Assembly: GCA_022605955.1 (NCBI GenBank)
Contig: JAKCOZ010000001.1
Location: 104,006,211 to 104,070,210 of the forward strand
Origin: Rallus limicola
Lineage: Eukaryota; Chordata; Aves; Gruiformes; Rallidae
Direction of reading: 5' to 3'
DNA: 64,000 nucleotides
Every line of letters begins with the position of its first letter. Positions within the stretch are counted from its first letter, which is position 1. The translations under genes were made by a program, and so were the position numbers. Positions 24,160 to 38,200 of the stretch are shown one piece after another. The notes below the pieces were generated by a model. It saw only the letters and a program-made list of their open reading frames with translations. It did not search any database and was not told the origin of the DNA.

Positions 24160-25086
24160 AGCAACAAGGGCAAGTGCAGGGTCCTGCATTGAGGGAGGAA
24201 TAACCCCAGGCACTGGTATAGGTTAGGGGTTGGCCTGATGGGATGCAGCACTGCAGAGGAGGACCTGTGCATCCTGGTGGACAGTAAGCTCTCCATGAAT
24301 CACAGAATGTTAGGGTCTGCAAGGGACCTTAGAAGATCGTCTAGCCCAACCCACACACCCCTCCCCACTCACACCCTCCCCCCATCAGAGCAGGATCCAC
24401 CTAGATTAGGTCACATAAGAACTTGTCCAGGTGGGTTCTAAATGTCTCCAGAGACTCCACAACCTCTGTGGAGGTCTGTGCCAGTAAGCAAGCAGTACGT
24501 CTTTGTGGCCAAGAAGGCCAGTGGTATCCTGGTGTGTATTAAGCAGAACGTGGCCAGCAGGTCAAGAGAGGTTGCCCTCCCCCTCTACTCTGCCCTGATG
24601 AGGCCACATCTGGAGTGCTGTGTTCAGTTCTGGGCTCCCCAGTTCCTGAAAGACAGGGAGATACTGGAGAGAGTCCAGTGGAGGGTTATGAGGACGATGA
24701 GGATCTCTAGTATGAGGCCAGGCTGAGAGAGCTGGAGGTGTCTAGCCTGGAGAAGAGAAGACTGAGAAGGGATCTCATCAATGCTTTCAGATATCTAAAG
24801 GGTTGGTGTCAAGAGGATGGGGCCAAACCCTTCTTAGTGACAGGGCATGGTGCAATGGGCACAAACTGGAACACAGGAAGTTCTATCTCAACATGAGGAG
24901 GAACATCTTCACTCTGGAGGGTGACCAAGCACTGGTATAGGCTGCCCAGAGAGGCTGGGGAGTCTTTTTCTCTGAAGATACTCAAAACCTGCTTGGATGT
25001 GATCCTGTGCAGCCTGCTCTAGGTGATTCTGCTGTAGCAGGGGGTTGGGCTAGATGATCTCCCTTCCAACCCCTGAGTTCTGTGGT
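24160..25086 (+). mobile_element. CR1 LINE 3' fragment, interrupted by a nested CR1
   Basis: From about 24,160 the sequence reads as the reverse-transcriptase end and 3' tail of an avian CR1. Diagnostic blocks include GGAATAACCCCAGGCAC, GCCAAGAAGGCCAGTGGTAT, GAGGCCACATCTGGAGTGCT and a terminal CCAACCCCTGAGTTCTGTGGTT type ending near 25,086. It is 5' truncated, as CR1 copies usually are, and carries stops and frameshifts, so it is not active. A second CR1 in opposite orientation splits it at about 24,297-24,484. Confidence 0.85.
24297..24484 (-). mobile_element. CR1 LINE 3' fragment nested inside another CR1
   Basis: The block AATCACAGAATGTTAGG onward is the reverse complement of a CR1 3' end, running through CTAGCCCAACCC and GTCTCCAGAGACTCCACAACC. 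The host CR1 resumes afterwards at AAGCAAGCAGTACG. The junctions are approximate. The nesting shows that this copy is younger than its host. Confidence 0.8.
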
Positions 25087-25465
25087 TCTGAAAAAGGAAG
25101 ATAATAATAGAATATTCCAAATGAGTGATGCACAGCACAATTGCTCACCACTTGCAGACCACTAATACCCAGCTAGTCCCCAAGACACAATCTAACCCCC
25201 TGGCCAGATTCTCCCAAGTTATATACTGAGCATGACATCATATGGGCCAGTTGGGTCAGCTGTCCTGGCTGTGTTCTGTCCCAGCTTCTTGTACACCCCC
25301 AGCCTCCTCAAGAAGCTGAATAGTCCTTGACTTGGTATAAACCTTGCCTAGCAACAACCAGAACATCATTGTGTTATCAGTGCTACTCTCATTCTAAATC
25401 CAAAACACAGCACCATACCTGCTACTAGGAAGAAAATGAACTCTGTCCCAGCCGAAAGCAGGACA
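25087..25465 (-). mobile_element. Truncated LTR of an avian endogenous retrovirus (intron 1 copy)
   Basis: The segment resembles an LTR very common in bird genomes. On the + strand it ends CCCAGCCGAAAGCAGGACA at 25,465, which is the LTR's 5' end on the minus strand and reads TGTCC in sense orientation. A TATA-like TATATAAC box is read on the minus strand near 25,219-25,227. Its 3' part is missing where it meets the CR1 at about 25,087. Much of it aligns by eye with the LTR at the window's right end, for example GTGATGCACAGCACAATT and TTATATACTGAGC. No viral genes accompany it. Confidence 0.7.
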
Positions 25466-28400
25466 CCTTGTTACGGCCCTTGGTAACTGTGCCTCTCCCT
25501 TTGACATTGCTGCTCTTCATTGGGGAAACCATTACTTGTGGAGGCTTCCCATTGAGGGCTTCTATGTTGGGATGTGCCACTGTCAACCATGTCTCTATCT
25601 CAAGATCCAGGCTCACCCAAGTAGTAATACTGGCTTAAAGCCTGGGAAATGTGGTGTATGCTTGTATATAGTTACAGGATTTTTACTTTTGTCTGATTTC
25701 TGAGATTTGGGAGCTGTGAGTATGTTCATGTGTTGTCACTTTCAAACCAACTTGCAAAACAAACAGGCTGGGAAGTTCCTTCATTGCAAACAAAAGTTAA
25801 GTTTCTAATGTGGTCACTGATTTTTCAGGTCAACCCTTGATTTTTTTCCTCCCCCAAATACCACGAGTTAGTAGGTAAAACTGTGGAGCCTGCAATGCCT
25901 TCATTGCTTTCAGTGACTGAGAGGGTAAAGCCACAGAATCTTAATTTCAAAATGGAGCTGTTACTTTATGCTCTTCCTCCAGTGATACTTGCATATCAGT
26001 TTCTTAGATGCGTTTGTTCCTTCCCTGTAAGTATTTAATTAGTAGTTCTTCTCATACCTGTTTTTTTGCATATCTTTAAATTTTATCTCTATTTAAAAAA
26101 AAAAAGCTTTTGAGAAGTGCTTACTGCAAATCTGCAGGGTGGCTTTCTCCCAGGATGCTTTTATTCGCCTTTATTAACAGCTGCCAACTGTTGCACCTGG
26201 ATGACAGGCTGCTCGTAACTACATGCACTGAGGGAACGAAATGAAGGTGTTTCTGAAGCCTAAATCTTGACATTTCCTTGCTTCCAAGTGTTTGCTTTCA
26301 CAGCTTTGAAGCTATTCTTCTTGGAGAGGTTTGTGCATCTGCAGATGCATAATTTGTATCATCAGTGCTACTAAACACATGCTTTTGTTAATATATGATA
26401 CTCGAGAAAACGATTTGAGGTACAGTGCTCATGGTTGCAGTGGCATCAGCGAGGACTTGGCTGGAAGCAGGACCGGAAGGTTGACTGCTGCATCAGCACA
26501 GGATTCCCCAATAGGTGTTACGGAGCATGCGAGATTTTGTGCTCAAGGCAGAATAAATGCCAGGCTGCTGGCGTGCACCTACCTGCTCAGTTTGCTGTAC
26601 GGCCACCTGTGAGAGGTTTGGAGAGTAACTAGTTGCATTAGGCACAAAGCCACTCTTCCCTCAGCTTCCCTTCTTCCCCCACCCCGTGTTGCATGCTTGC
26701 GGTGAGCAGGAATAGCCTTAGCAGGCAAGAGCGCCTGTTCCCCAGCGCAGCCTGACTCCTAGGAAGATGGCTTTAATATTTTTCAGCTGTAGCTTGCAAC
26801 TTCTTCTGCAGCGAGCTGAGTTGATGCACATGTGGCAGTTGCTTATCCTCTTGAGATAATCTGCTTTCAACTTTGCATTCAGCAGTTTCAAGGATGTCAC
26901 TAACAGAGCGTGTCAGCAATGTGCTGCTTTTCCTATAGGCCGTTACAGTTTTAGTGGCGCATGCAGGACTGAAGGAAGCCACGTGTTTAGGGTGAATTGG
27001 CACCAGGTGTAGTTCTTATGCAAGGCTCACATCTGGATCCCTGTATTTGTTGTACTTGGAAGTTTTGTGTTTTCAACGTATTTAAAGGCACATAAAGCGG
27101 TGTGCCTGGTTTTGTAAGTATGCATTACCTATAAATTTCTCGGTAATTAAAGTGTGTCTTGCTTTCTACATCTTGCAGTTTGCCTTATCTCCTTTTACGC
27201 CACGGAGCTGGAGAACACTATCTCAGCTTCACGGATTTCAGCGGACGTAATGAGTTAGGCATCTCTGCCCCTCTGCCCTCAGGAGTGATTTGTTAGCCTC
27301 CGCTTGGGAAAATAGAGGCTATTCATGAGCAGCGCTTACCTTTCACAGGGATGTAACCCCTGAAGGAAAGCAGTTGTGAGGTGGTGCAATGAACCTTTTT
27401 GCGACTGACTTGTAGCTTGTCTAAAACCAGGCTCTTGTGTGGTATGAACAACAGTATAAAAATGAGCTGAGGTTTTATGCGCTGACTATGCTACTCTTCA
27501 AGGTTTTGTTGGAAGCATCTAAAGCTGTCTAAAGCCAATGATTGGGTAGATACCAGCCAGAAGAAGAATTAAGGTGGGTTGCTGTGTTGGTGCTCACCTA
27601 ACAGCTTTGGTTACAACCAAACCAAAGCAAAATAATATTGACTAGATTCAGACTATCCTGAGTACTCTTCTAGTTGCCATATAGCCACAATTTGCATTAC
27701 TTCAATTCCAGATCGACTTAGCTGTTATTTTCAGATAAGATGAGGAGCCAAAACTTTAAACCTCTTGACTCAGTGAGACTTCTGCTGTGCTTCCCCTGTG
27801 GGTTGTCTGTTGGCTGATCTCCTCGAGGGTATGAATCTCGTAGTGCCTGTGTCTTTGGTGGGCTGACGGAAGTCTTGCTGATGAAGAACCAGGTAGGGTC
27901 TTCCAGTAAGCTTTGTTGGAAGAGAGAAGCCACCATCATGAGCACAGCTCTGGGGCCCTCACTGGATTGGAGGTACCCATTTCTAAACTGATGGGGCGAA
28001 TCACTGCAAAACTTTTGTGTCAGTCTGTGTTTGGCATTAGTGCTTGCAGGGAGCAGGCTCAAACCTCATCCTCACAGAAAGAGTCTGGGAGGAATTAGTG
28101 TGCACCCCCATCCCCAGGAGACCACTAGGAAAAAAATGAACAGAAAGCGGGTGCTGCCCTGAACAAAGTCTCCTTTGCTGTAGCATTGCGCTGCTGAGCT
28201 CTAGGCCCAACGCCTTAAACACTAGGCCCAACAGGGCTCTTCTCATTTGTGGTGCCGGATCAGGGCTACTTCTGCTAAAAGAAAAATCACTGCAACAAAG
28301 AGAACTAAAAAAAGATAAGTTATATATAATAAAGTTCCTTTGCTCTCTGACTGTTGTGGAAAATTGTCATGGAAACATTTTATTTTTTTTTTTTCAGAGA

Positions 28401-31179
28401 ATACATTTATTTTCTGTGAATAATGTCCACAGAGCTAAGGGAGAGAACATGTTATTTATATATAAAAGCTTTAGTAGAGACACCTTTTACTTGGCTTCCA
28501 ACAGTTGTAAATGTTTTATCTACTGAGTTTTAAATCACTACAAGGAACGAGTATTACCTGATCCTCAAAAGCAGCAGCTCTTGGAGTTTTGTTTGTTTGG
28601 GTTTTTTTCTTCCTTAAAGCCTTAAAACTATATTGGTAATAAAGTGCTTTAAATCAGGAACACTTAGTCTTGATCACTGAAATGTGAAACGGGGACTATT
28701 TAATATGAAACACATTACGAATCTGTGATCAGGAATATGGGAAACAGCATTAGCCACCAGGTTTCTCCTGTAGGGATATAGGGATGGGTGTTAGAGGAAT
28801 GTAATTTGGTATCGCTCCTCTGCTTTTGCTTCCCCACACGTAACCTGAGATCTTCATCCATCTTGCTATGACAGAAGTTTTCAGCATTAGGAAAGCAAGT
28901 TACGGTTTATCAGAAACAGCTGGATGAGATACGGTTCACTTGCACCAAACGTGCCATGCCGTGCCTTGGCTCTGGTGGCCGCTTCTTGTCCTGAAAGCTT
29001 ATTAGGGCCACATCTGGGTGGAGATGACCTCTGTTTTTCACTAGTTGTCAAGTTGGCCTCCTCTGGGAGGGATTGCAAGCAGACATCAACTACCTTCAAT
29101 GTCAAGTGAGGACCTTGCTGGTCTGAATGGGTTTTTCATCTGCCGTGATGACTGCCTATCAGGCTCCCCAGGCCCTGAAAAATGTCTTTCTTGTTAGTTG
29201 GTCATATCTTGAGTTCAAAGAGTTTTCATACTAAGTGCTGGGTGGTGTTTCAGCATGTCAGTTCTACCTTATGAACAGGGGTCAAAAAGCCCTATTCTGA
29301 AAAACAGCTTATATTTGGAAAGTGATGCTTGAAGTTTATTTTACATGTCAATGGCAAAGCAAAACCCCATCTGTCCCAGGCATTTGGAGACACGCTTTCT
29401 CCTTGCAAGGGATGTCTCCAGCCCGGATGACAGTTTTTGACACGCTCCTAAGGATTTCTTTTGGAAGCTCTTTAGTGCATCCTGAAATATATCTGCATCT
29501 GGCTTTCCTCTGCCACTGCTTCCATCTGTCTCTGTGTAACCTCTCTTGACTTGTGTAGATATCTTTAGAGGCCAGGGAGGTAAAAATGTGCTCCTCTCCC
29601 TCAAGGAATGCACTTAGAGCTACCCCACTAATTAGTTTACCAAGAGAGCACTGAAAGGTCACTGGAATTGATTTCTTTCTGCCAAAGGTGAAACAGATCC
29701 CCTCCATGCCCTGCTCAAGACAAGCCATGTGTTCCTTCCCATGGATGGATCTGTGCTGTGGCCGCACACGTTCCTGCCTCCCAGGCTGTGCTTGCCCTGT
29801 GGCACCCATGCCTTGTACAAATCCTGCTGCTTTGGACATAGAGCACCAAGGAAAATCATCATTCGCCAGGGTTTGCTTTCAGAGCAGCTGGGTAGGGGCA
29901 GAATTGTGCAACCCCTTGCCTCGAACCCTTCTCCTGTGGGTCACCATGCTCTAAAGATCTGCCCATTTCAGGTGGCTGAGACACTAGCAGATACTGCTGT
30001 AGTATTATCTTTTGGCCGTTTGAAAACGAGCGAAGCAGAAGATGAGGCAGAATGGGGCACTTGGCTTTATGGAAATAGAGGAGCAGAAGTACATCCAGGA
30101 AAGGATAACAATAGTTGCCTGTGAAGCTACCCATAAATACAGTGTGAAGTAAAAAGCATGTTGAAGAGAAGTAATGTCTCCTCCAGTGAAACTGAGCCAC
30201 TCTATGGAAATGGACTACGTTGGACAAGGCGTTAGTTGTGTGTTAAATCAGTGGTTACCTCTGCTCAGTTTCATTCCTTCCTGACCTAAGTAAGAGGAAA
30301 GGGGAGGAAGACCTGCAATAGTATTTTGGGGAGGAAAGGCACTAAGGTAGAGTGTGAGGAAGCCCTGATGAGTCTGTGCACACAGCCTTGCAATATTGGC
30401 AGTCTTAAAACCTTTGTGTAGTCTGCCCTTTCATCACGAGAGCAGCCCCATTGTATCTCCTTACAAACACCAGGGCCTTGACACATGAAAACTCTGTCTC
30501 CCCGGGGAAATGCTAATCTGACTGTGCTGATACAGTTGTCAGCAGAGCTGGGGGTGAGTTAGGCTGTCTGCCGAGGCATCAATATTTGCATGACTCCTCA
30601 TGACACTTCATGTTTACTGAACTGGGGAGCTCCAGGAACGATGTAAGAGAGAGCTTGCAAAATTTACACCCCTTGATGTGACTGCTAATGGCTCCCAGAG
30701 CATCTTGCCTAGGTCAATCCCTGTCGTCCTGTGTCATGCTTTGTCCCCCATAGTTCTCTGCAAGGGCCCAGAGACTCTTTGCTAAAGTTCAGGCGCTGAA
30801 GCCCAAAGGGATCACAGCAGTCATCCAGCCTGACTTCCTGTAGGAGATGAGCCCCAGTGTTCTCTTGTATCAATGTTTTGTTAAGCTATTGCATACTTTC
30901 AAGAAAGAAAGGAAACATTCGAGATCTGTGCTCATATTTGTAAGTTAAGAAGGCATGGTTAACATTACCATGCCTAAAAGTCGTGTTTATAACCTGTGAT
31001 TGTCCAATTTACTTTTTGGGAAGTTAATTTTTATTTTATTAAAGACCTTTCTGTTCTTAGAAGTCTTTTCCTCATGTAGGTACTTGCAGAAAATCAAGTC
31101 AGTGCTTAACATTCTCCTAATTAAATATTTTGAGCTTCAGCCAGTTACTACGACAAACAGTTCCTGGACCTCAGACTGT

Positions 31180-31400
31180 TCCTTTTCAGAACTCTTTCCA
31201 AATTTTTACCATCGTTCTTTAATTACTGGCACCAGAACTGGATGCAGTAATCTAATAATAGTCCCCAGTGCCTTGGACAGGTGTAATTAATACCTTTTCT
31301 TACTTTACCAGATACATCCTGCTTATGCTTTGAGGGATTATGTTTAAGTTGGCTGTGGCATCAAGAGGGCTTATGTTCATTTGCTTATCTAAAGTACTGC
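31180..31400 (-). mobile_element. Ancient CR1-like LINE remnant
   Basis: Words such as CACCAGAACTGGATGCAGTAATC and CCCCAGTGCCTTGGACAGG match, from memory, the reverse complement of old amniote CR1 3' regions. The copy is heavily decayed and its boundaries are approximate. Confidence 0.5.
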
Positions 31401-31930
31401 TGGATGCTGTCCTCTTTGGGTTGTAGGTAATGGTAAGATTTTCTTTTTATCTCCTGGTGATTTGATTCTTTCCGTTCAAGCTACCTTGAATCTAAAGTAT
31501 TTGAGTGAGCACACTCAGAGCTACTTTCTTATTTAGAAGAGTTTATATTTCTTCAGGGGCTGATTTCAAGCTTTCCTGACTGTGTCTAGTCTGCCAGCAG
31601 AAAGAGTGGCCTCCTGCCTACTGAGACATTTATCCTGCACTCGTCTCTACAGCAGCTGGTTTTATGTATTGCTAAGCTGAAAACTCTTGGCTTACACTGT
31701 TAGGCACACAGAAGAAAAGAGAATACTTCAACAGAAGTGACTCCTTTTTTGGTTGCTGACTTTACTAATGTCAGAGTACATATAAAAGAAAAACTATATA
31801 TTCAGCTGCCCGACAAAAAGCAGATACAACACTGAACAGTGCTAGCTCAGGTGTGAAGCAAAGACATTATATTTGTTTAACAAAACCTCAATGCACCTCT
31901 GACTGTATAGCTACTGAGCAACCTTAGAAT

Positions 31931-32238
31931 TACAGAACAGTTTGGGTTGAACGGGACCTCAAAGCCCAACTAGTTCCACCCCCATGGAAACTGCATGGGC
32001 AGGGACACCCTCCACTAGGCCAGGTTGCCCAGAGCCCCATCCAACCTGGCCTTGCACACTGCCAGGGAGGGGGCAGCCACAGCTTCTCTGGGCAGCCTGT
32101 GCCAGGGCTTCACCACCATCACAGGGAAGAATTTCTTCCTAGTATCCAATATGAATCTTCCCTCCTTCATCTTAAGGCCATTACTCCATGTCCTGTCACT
32201 CCATGCCCTCGTAACCAACCCCTCTCCAAATTTCACAG
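31931..32238 (-). mobile_element. CR1 LINE 3' fragment
   Basis: The + strand begins with TTACAGAACAGTTTGGGTTG and continues through CCACTAGGCCAGGTTGCCCA and GGGCAGCCTGTGCCAGGGCT to a CTCGTAACCAACCCCTCTCC block. This is the reverse complement of a typical avian CR1 3' portion, better preserved than the ancient remnants. It is 5' truncated and non-coding. Confidence 0.85.
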
Positions 32239-35200
32239 TGCATATATATGTTTGCATGCACGCACATGATTAACTGAAGCTCTGTCTCCCCTATTCCTTT
32301 CGTAGCAAGCATACAAGACAAATATAAAAGTTATTAGATGGGCATCACTGAATGCTTGTCCTTTTCTGTCCTTGATAAACAGGACAGGCCTAATTCTTGC
32401 CTGCCCTTACACGTTACTTTGGCTTTGGATGATTGCTGGCTTCCTTGAAGTGAACCGCTAAGCTGTAAGCAGAATGGTTAGCGAGTGGCTACCTTCTTGT
32501 GATACTCTCAGAAATACTTTGTGGTTTTCTTTGAAAGCAGTTCTTGAAAGATGAAGGGAATGCTGACATTTGTTAGGGAACTGGGAACCCAAGCAGGTTA
32601 GCCGAAGGGAATCCAATCAAAAATGGGGATTCTGGGAGTCTCTTCAGTTTCTCTGAATTGGATGCTATGGGCCGCAAGGTAGTTTGGCTAATGTCTAACA
32701 TCTAGCGTGTTACCTTTCTTACGGTGTCATTGTGTTCAGTCCCATGGTGGAAGTTAAGTTTGTGTTTCTGTGGCAGTGTCTTGACTCATCCGCGTCCGAC
32801 AGCCCTAATGGAAGAGCTGTGATTTCTCTCTGACCTGAACAGAGACATGTGTGGTCCTGTCTGAAGGTGTACAGTTGATTGATTTCTGGTATGCGCTTGC
32901 TTGTTTTTGTTTAATGCTTTATTTCCTAGGATATTGGAACTTGCTATATAAAAAAACACACTCCTTTGCTGTGCTGTAAAAATGGCTGAGCTGCAACAGA
33001 TGAAGGACAGAATAAACACTACCCAGTGAATGAAGTTGGCATTTTCTAATCCTTGGATTCGGCTGTGAAAAGCAACCTGTCATATTCCTGGCTGGTTGGT
33101 TGCCCAAACTGAGATACCCTCGCAGGGATTGTTTTCTGGACTGCAACAGCAATTGTGCAGGCTTCAAAGTTAAGTCTGTCTAATGTGATTTGAATTGGCC
33201 ACCCAAAATCACCAGCCAGTTTTGAAAACTAAGCTCAGATTTTTGTGGTGAGAACAGTGGTAAATGCAAATCAAGCTGCAAGTGATGCCAGAAAGCTATC
33301 ACTGAAAGGGAGGAAGAAAAGAAAATTAATTCATTGCACAAGCCTTCATGGGCATTTTAAGCTGGAGATGGGCTTGTTCTAATGATGGCTGTAAAATATC
33401 TGCGTGACCTGGCTCATCATCTTGTTCTCCTTGCTAAGCTTAAACCAGACAGTAAAGGTTTGTGGGTTTAGGTGCAAAAGCCCAAGCCTTGGGCCTTCCC
33501 ACTGACTGTCCCCCCAGCTGCACCCTGTAGCCTGCAGTTCCGAACTTCATCTGAATGGTCAGGCTGCGTCAAGCCTCCAGTGGACCATGGCCCAGGATGG
33601 TGCTGAGGGTCGGTGCTGCTGCTGCCTGGCTTGGTGTCGTCTCCAGCAGGTCTGCTGGAAGTACACTGGCAAAAAAAGAAAAGCAGGGGGAAGAGGAGGA
33701 AAAAAAAAAAAATAAAAGGCTTGGGGGATGTCCCTGCAATAGTTGAATACTGCCTCCAATGTTGAAGTTGCTTCTCTTGTGCTGTGTTGGTCTCCTGGCC
33801 AAATCCCATGGTGTTTGCTGGATTCTTATTCAATCCAGTTTCCTCTCAATTCAGCTGGAGCTCCCTTTGGCAGAGGTCTGTGGGAGCTGCCTTCCTCTTA
33901 TTTAAAGTTAGGAGAGAATTTGCAGAAGGAAACAATTCAAGTGGTTGGGTAAGTGGGGAAAACTCTTAAACAAAAATCCTCGAAATGCCATACCCTGATT
34001 TTTGCAAGGCCACATGCAATCTTCTGTTCTCTCTAAACATGTTCTAACATTATTTTCCAGGCAGGGCAATTACTATGAAGCTGTTTTTCTAGAAGTTATT
34101 TCAAGTGTATGACCTGAGTGTTGTTCAAGGCCTCTTGACTTTGACTTGGCAAACAGGCCAGTGAGAAAACCCGTCTTCTGGCAAACAGGAAGGCTTGCTG
34201 CCACTGAGGTGCTTCCTTCTGCCAAGCCACTGCCTGACATCCGATCTGGCAAGCAGGAAAACTGAGTCTGAACTCAGACCTGGATCCCCAAGTGCTGATG
34301 TACCATGTGACTGAAGTCACTCCTGGTCATATGGTTGTTGCTTGGTTTTTATTCAGGTGGAATCGTGATGTGTCTTACCTAGTCAAAGTTTGAGGTTCAC
34401 CAGGGAAAGTTAGGTAAAGGGATAAATGCTTTTACTGTAGAACCATCACCTGAATGAAGCTCTTTGCAGCTTTGGGACGGGGCAAGCAACCAACCGAAAA
34501 CCAGAAACCTGATTTGGTTCCATCAATTTTGTATGTAGTGAAAGTAGGCTCTACAGCAGGCTTGGATCTGCCTTTCCCCTCCCCGCCCCAAGTACTATTA
34601 TGTTTTTGTGTTCAGCTTCATCCTGGCCTCCAACATTTGGTTTCCCATCAGCAGTACACTGCAGGCATACTATACCTTGAATTTCTTATTGAAGCACAGC
34701 AGAAGTTGAAAAATTCAAGTTTTCAAAGTAGTTTTCCAGCACTGAGGAGCATTTATGGAGGGTTGATGTGAAGGGGGAAAAAAAAGTCTCAGACAGAGCT
34801 GCGCTGACAGAATGACACTGCTGCAGAGCAGTCGGGCAGTGGTCTCAATAGACCTTTGCATGTCCAATGGGTAAGCAAGAGCCTTTCCCTCACTAACAAA
34901 AACACTACTTCTTGACCTGCTGTTTTTCCAGGTATCACTGTCAGGGTTATAAATAGCTGGCAGAAGGGGAAGGAGAGAAGATGACTTTGACTTCTGCCCA
35001 CTGAGCACCTGGAGGTTCCTCCTGCCTGGTGCAGCAGACTCATCACTGGCTCCGTCGCCTCAGCATGCTGTTGAGGGAATTGATCTGGGGTGTTCCCCAC
35101 TGCAAAATGTGCCTCCTACATGGACATATGGATGCTATGCTGGGGCATGCTCAGGATGTGTGTGAGCCACACATCCCATGCTCAGTTGCAGTTTTCAATG

Positions 35201-38200
35201 TGGAGGCATGACCATTTACAGAAAGGATGCAAAATGTGTTTTCTCTGGATGCAGCAGTGATCTAGCAACTGAAGCCCTGGCTCCCACATTTCTCCAGCCA
35301 CCTCTGGTCCTTCAAGCTGCCTCTTCCTGCTTTTTCTCAGGGCCTTGCTGTGACTGTTTCTGTGCAGTTTGGTGCCAGTGAGCTCCACCCTCCCCGCCTC
35401 TCTCTTGCAAATTCACAAACCCTCCTAAAACACTAGCTGGCGAAAATCCTCCACCCGTGTGTGTCAAACACGTGCCTTTGTTTGGGTGATGACACGTGCC
35501 TGTATTTGCTGATGGTGCTTCAGCTGCTTGGTTCTGTAAGCAATGTCACTGTCTCCTCCAAGGATCTGTGAAGAGTGGTGCTTGCACTTCCCCCTCACCT
35601 CCACTTCGCAACACTTTAGCCCAACCTGAACTATTTTAGTGCAACGATCGAGAGAAGCAGCAATTGCTCATATGATGTGTCACACCATAAACTTCAGGAA
35701 AGTAATTCATTCCAACAGTATAATTGTAGGACTCAGGAACCAAAAATATGGTCTATTACTCATCTTCGTAGCTCATGACACAGAATAACCTAAACCATTT
35801 ATTTATTTACATAGCAAAGGGCTAGCCAAAAGCAAAGTGTTGAATGTCAAGAGCCACTGTCCCTACATATTTAGAGTAATTACTTGCTTTATCATTTATT
35901 TCTGCACTAATATTGGCCAAGAGTTCAAGCCAGGAGAGAGGTGTGATGCGAAGACAAAGAGCCCATACGCAAAACTTGGGAGAGCAAAACTGAATAATTG
36001 GCACATCTAGAGTAGGTTATGAAAGCTCAGGTGTGTTTATTTTATGGTTACCTGACATCTACAGTATTTTCTCTACTGAGTGATTTCTCCTTTTGCATGA
36101 ATGAAGTTTTCAGGTGTGTGCACACACATCTACACCATACAGGAGGCTGCGTGTACTAATGCTTCGGGGCACATTCGGTCTTCATTTGCTTTGGTTTAAC
36201 TCTGGATGAACCCAAAATTGGGGATATTGAGTAAAGTCTGTATTCAGTAACTCCCTGGAGTATCTGAATGCAGAGTTATCCCTAAATTTCCTCTGTATGC
36301 TTCAGAGAAAACTGTAAATAAGAGGAAAATCCAAGAAACTCAAACAAGCTAAAAAACACCACAGGATCTTTGCCTGAGAGCGCTGACCTCTTTGCGCAAC
36401 CCTTGTACTGTGGGGTACCTTTCATTTAGTAAAGCAAAATGATCCTACAAGAAAGCAAAATAAAAAAGAGCCATGCAAGAGAAGGGCCATTTACTAGGAG
36501 GACAAGAGAATAAGTGAAAGGAATAGTAAGGAAGAAGACTCAGGAGGAACAGAGAGGAGAAAAGCTAGAAGTTGTTATGGAGAACATTCATGTGAAAGTG
36601 GATAGGCTACTTGTTCAGGTCAACTACAAGTTTCTTCTTTAAATACATAGTGATTTCTCTAAGATCTTGGCTTTTGAATCTTCCTTGAGGTGGAGAAGAG
36701 GGGGGCATCTCTCTGAGATGTTTTGAGGATGCCATGTGCTGCAGCATGGACCTAGGCAAGAAGACAAGGTCCTGCACGCATTTGTCCCAGGAGCAAGCAA
36801 TACTGTGCTGAAGCTGGTTTCCTGCCTGTCTCCTGTGCAGACACAAGTCTCCTATAGATGTACCTAGTATTTTAGTCTTCTCTGTCTCCTACGCAAAGCT
36901 CTGCCAAAGCAAAACTGTCATTTGCAGCTTTGTCAGCTGTGCTGGTGGATTTCTTGGGTCTGATGCAAAAGGTGCTGAAGGGGGAAAGGTAGATCTGAGT
37001 CAAGGGTGGGTCTGAAAGCTGCTTAGCTTGTCTGCTGGGATAGATGGGGTGCCTGACCAAGTATCTGTCAAAAATGAGGAGGAAATGTGTCCTGAAGACA
37101 CAGAAAGCTAGTTCTTTGTGATAGTGGAAGAGTCAGCAAGCACCATATAGCTGTCTCTGCTTCTTGGGTTCAGGAGGTTGCCCCTGCTCTCCAGAGCTGG
37201 GCTCATCCTGGGCAGCGACAGGCCTGCAAAGTGCAATGTGCTTTGTTTTTTTAGGTCAGTGAATTGGGGATGACTTACCGATATGGATAACAGATTGCTG
37301 TCCCATATTGTTGACACTCCATGTTTTGTATCCAGCAGCTGTGGGGTGTTTCTGGGTTTTTGGTTTGTTTTTTAAAAACAAAAACTTTTTGCAGAGATTG
37401 TGTTGTGTTGCCAGCAAACAAGCTGGCATCTCGTGTTTCTGTAACCCCTGAATTTGTTTGTCCTTGCCAGATAACTTCTGTGGTTTGCTGTCTAAGTAAT
37501 CCATGCAAGCCACTGTGTTCTCAGTCCTATCTCATTAGATGGAAGAATGTTCTAATTTAAGACTGTTTCCTTGGTGAATCACCTGAGGCTTTCAAAAATG
37601 GTGAAGTTGAGCTCTGATTTGCCCGTTGTTTTATCTTGCGACTAAATGATCTTTCTTCAATGTGACTAGTCAGGAATGTAGCTTCCAGGCATTCATGGTT
37701 CTGGTGCTGCTCTGGGCTCCACCCAAGCAGCTGTCTCGTTGGTGGTGTTCAGCCTTATCTCTTTATCGGGGTGTATTTCATCAGAACGATGATCTTTTGG
37801 CAGCAGAAATGCTAATAACATGCTTGGCGACCCCAACTCCTGGCCCTTAAGACAGACGGTGAAGCCCCAACTCCTGTGGTTTTATTCTTCAGTTCCTCTG
37901 CTCATAAAACTTGACTTTGATTCAAGGTGTTTGTGTCAAAGGCCCTGGATCTATTTTGGTTGTTATATTTCCAGGCCGTGTTTTTGTGGCTTTTATTCTC
38001 TAAAGGAAAACCCAAACGTTTCGTAACTTAACCTTTCCTTTGCTCGCATTAAAAACACAAGGTAAGGCTAGTCAGACCGGGAGCTGTCACATGTTTGACA
38101 CGCGCTTGGCAGTTTCTCAAGCTAGGAAGGTGGCCAGCTATGCTTTGAGTAAGTTTGTCTCCCCGGTGCTGAAGCCCACTGGCCCTCAGTGCCGTGGGTT

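Noticed and set aside
24442..24726. Protein-like frame with reverse-transcriptase-end words
   Set aside because: It is a decayed fragment of CR1 ORF2 within the 24.2-25.1 kb CR1, not a host gene.
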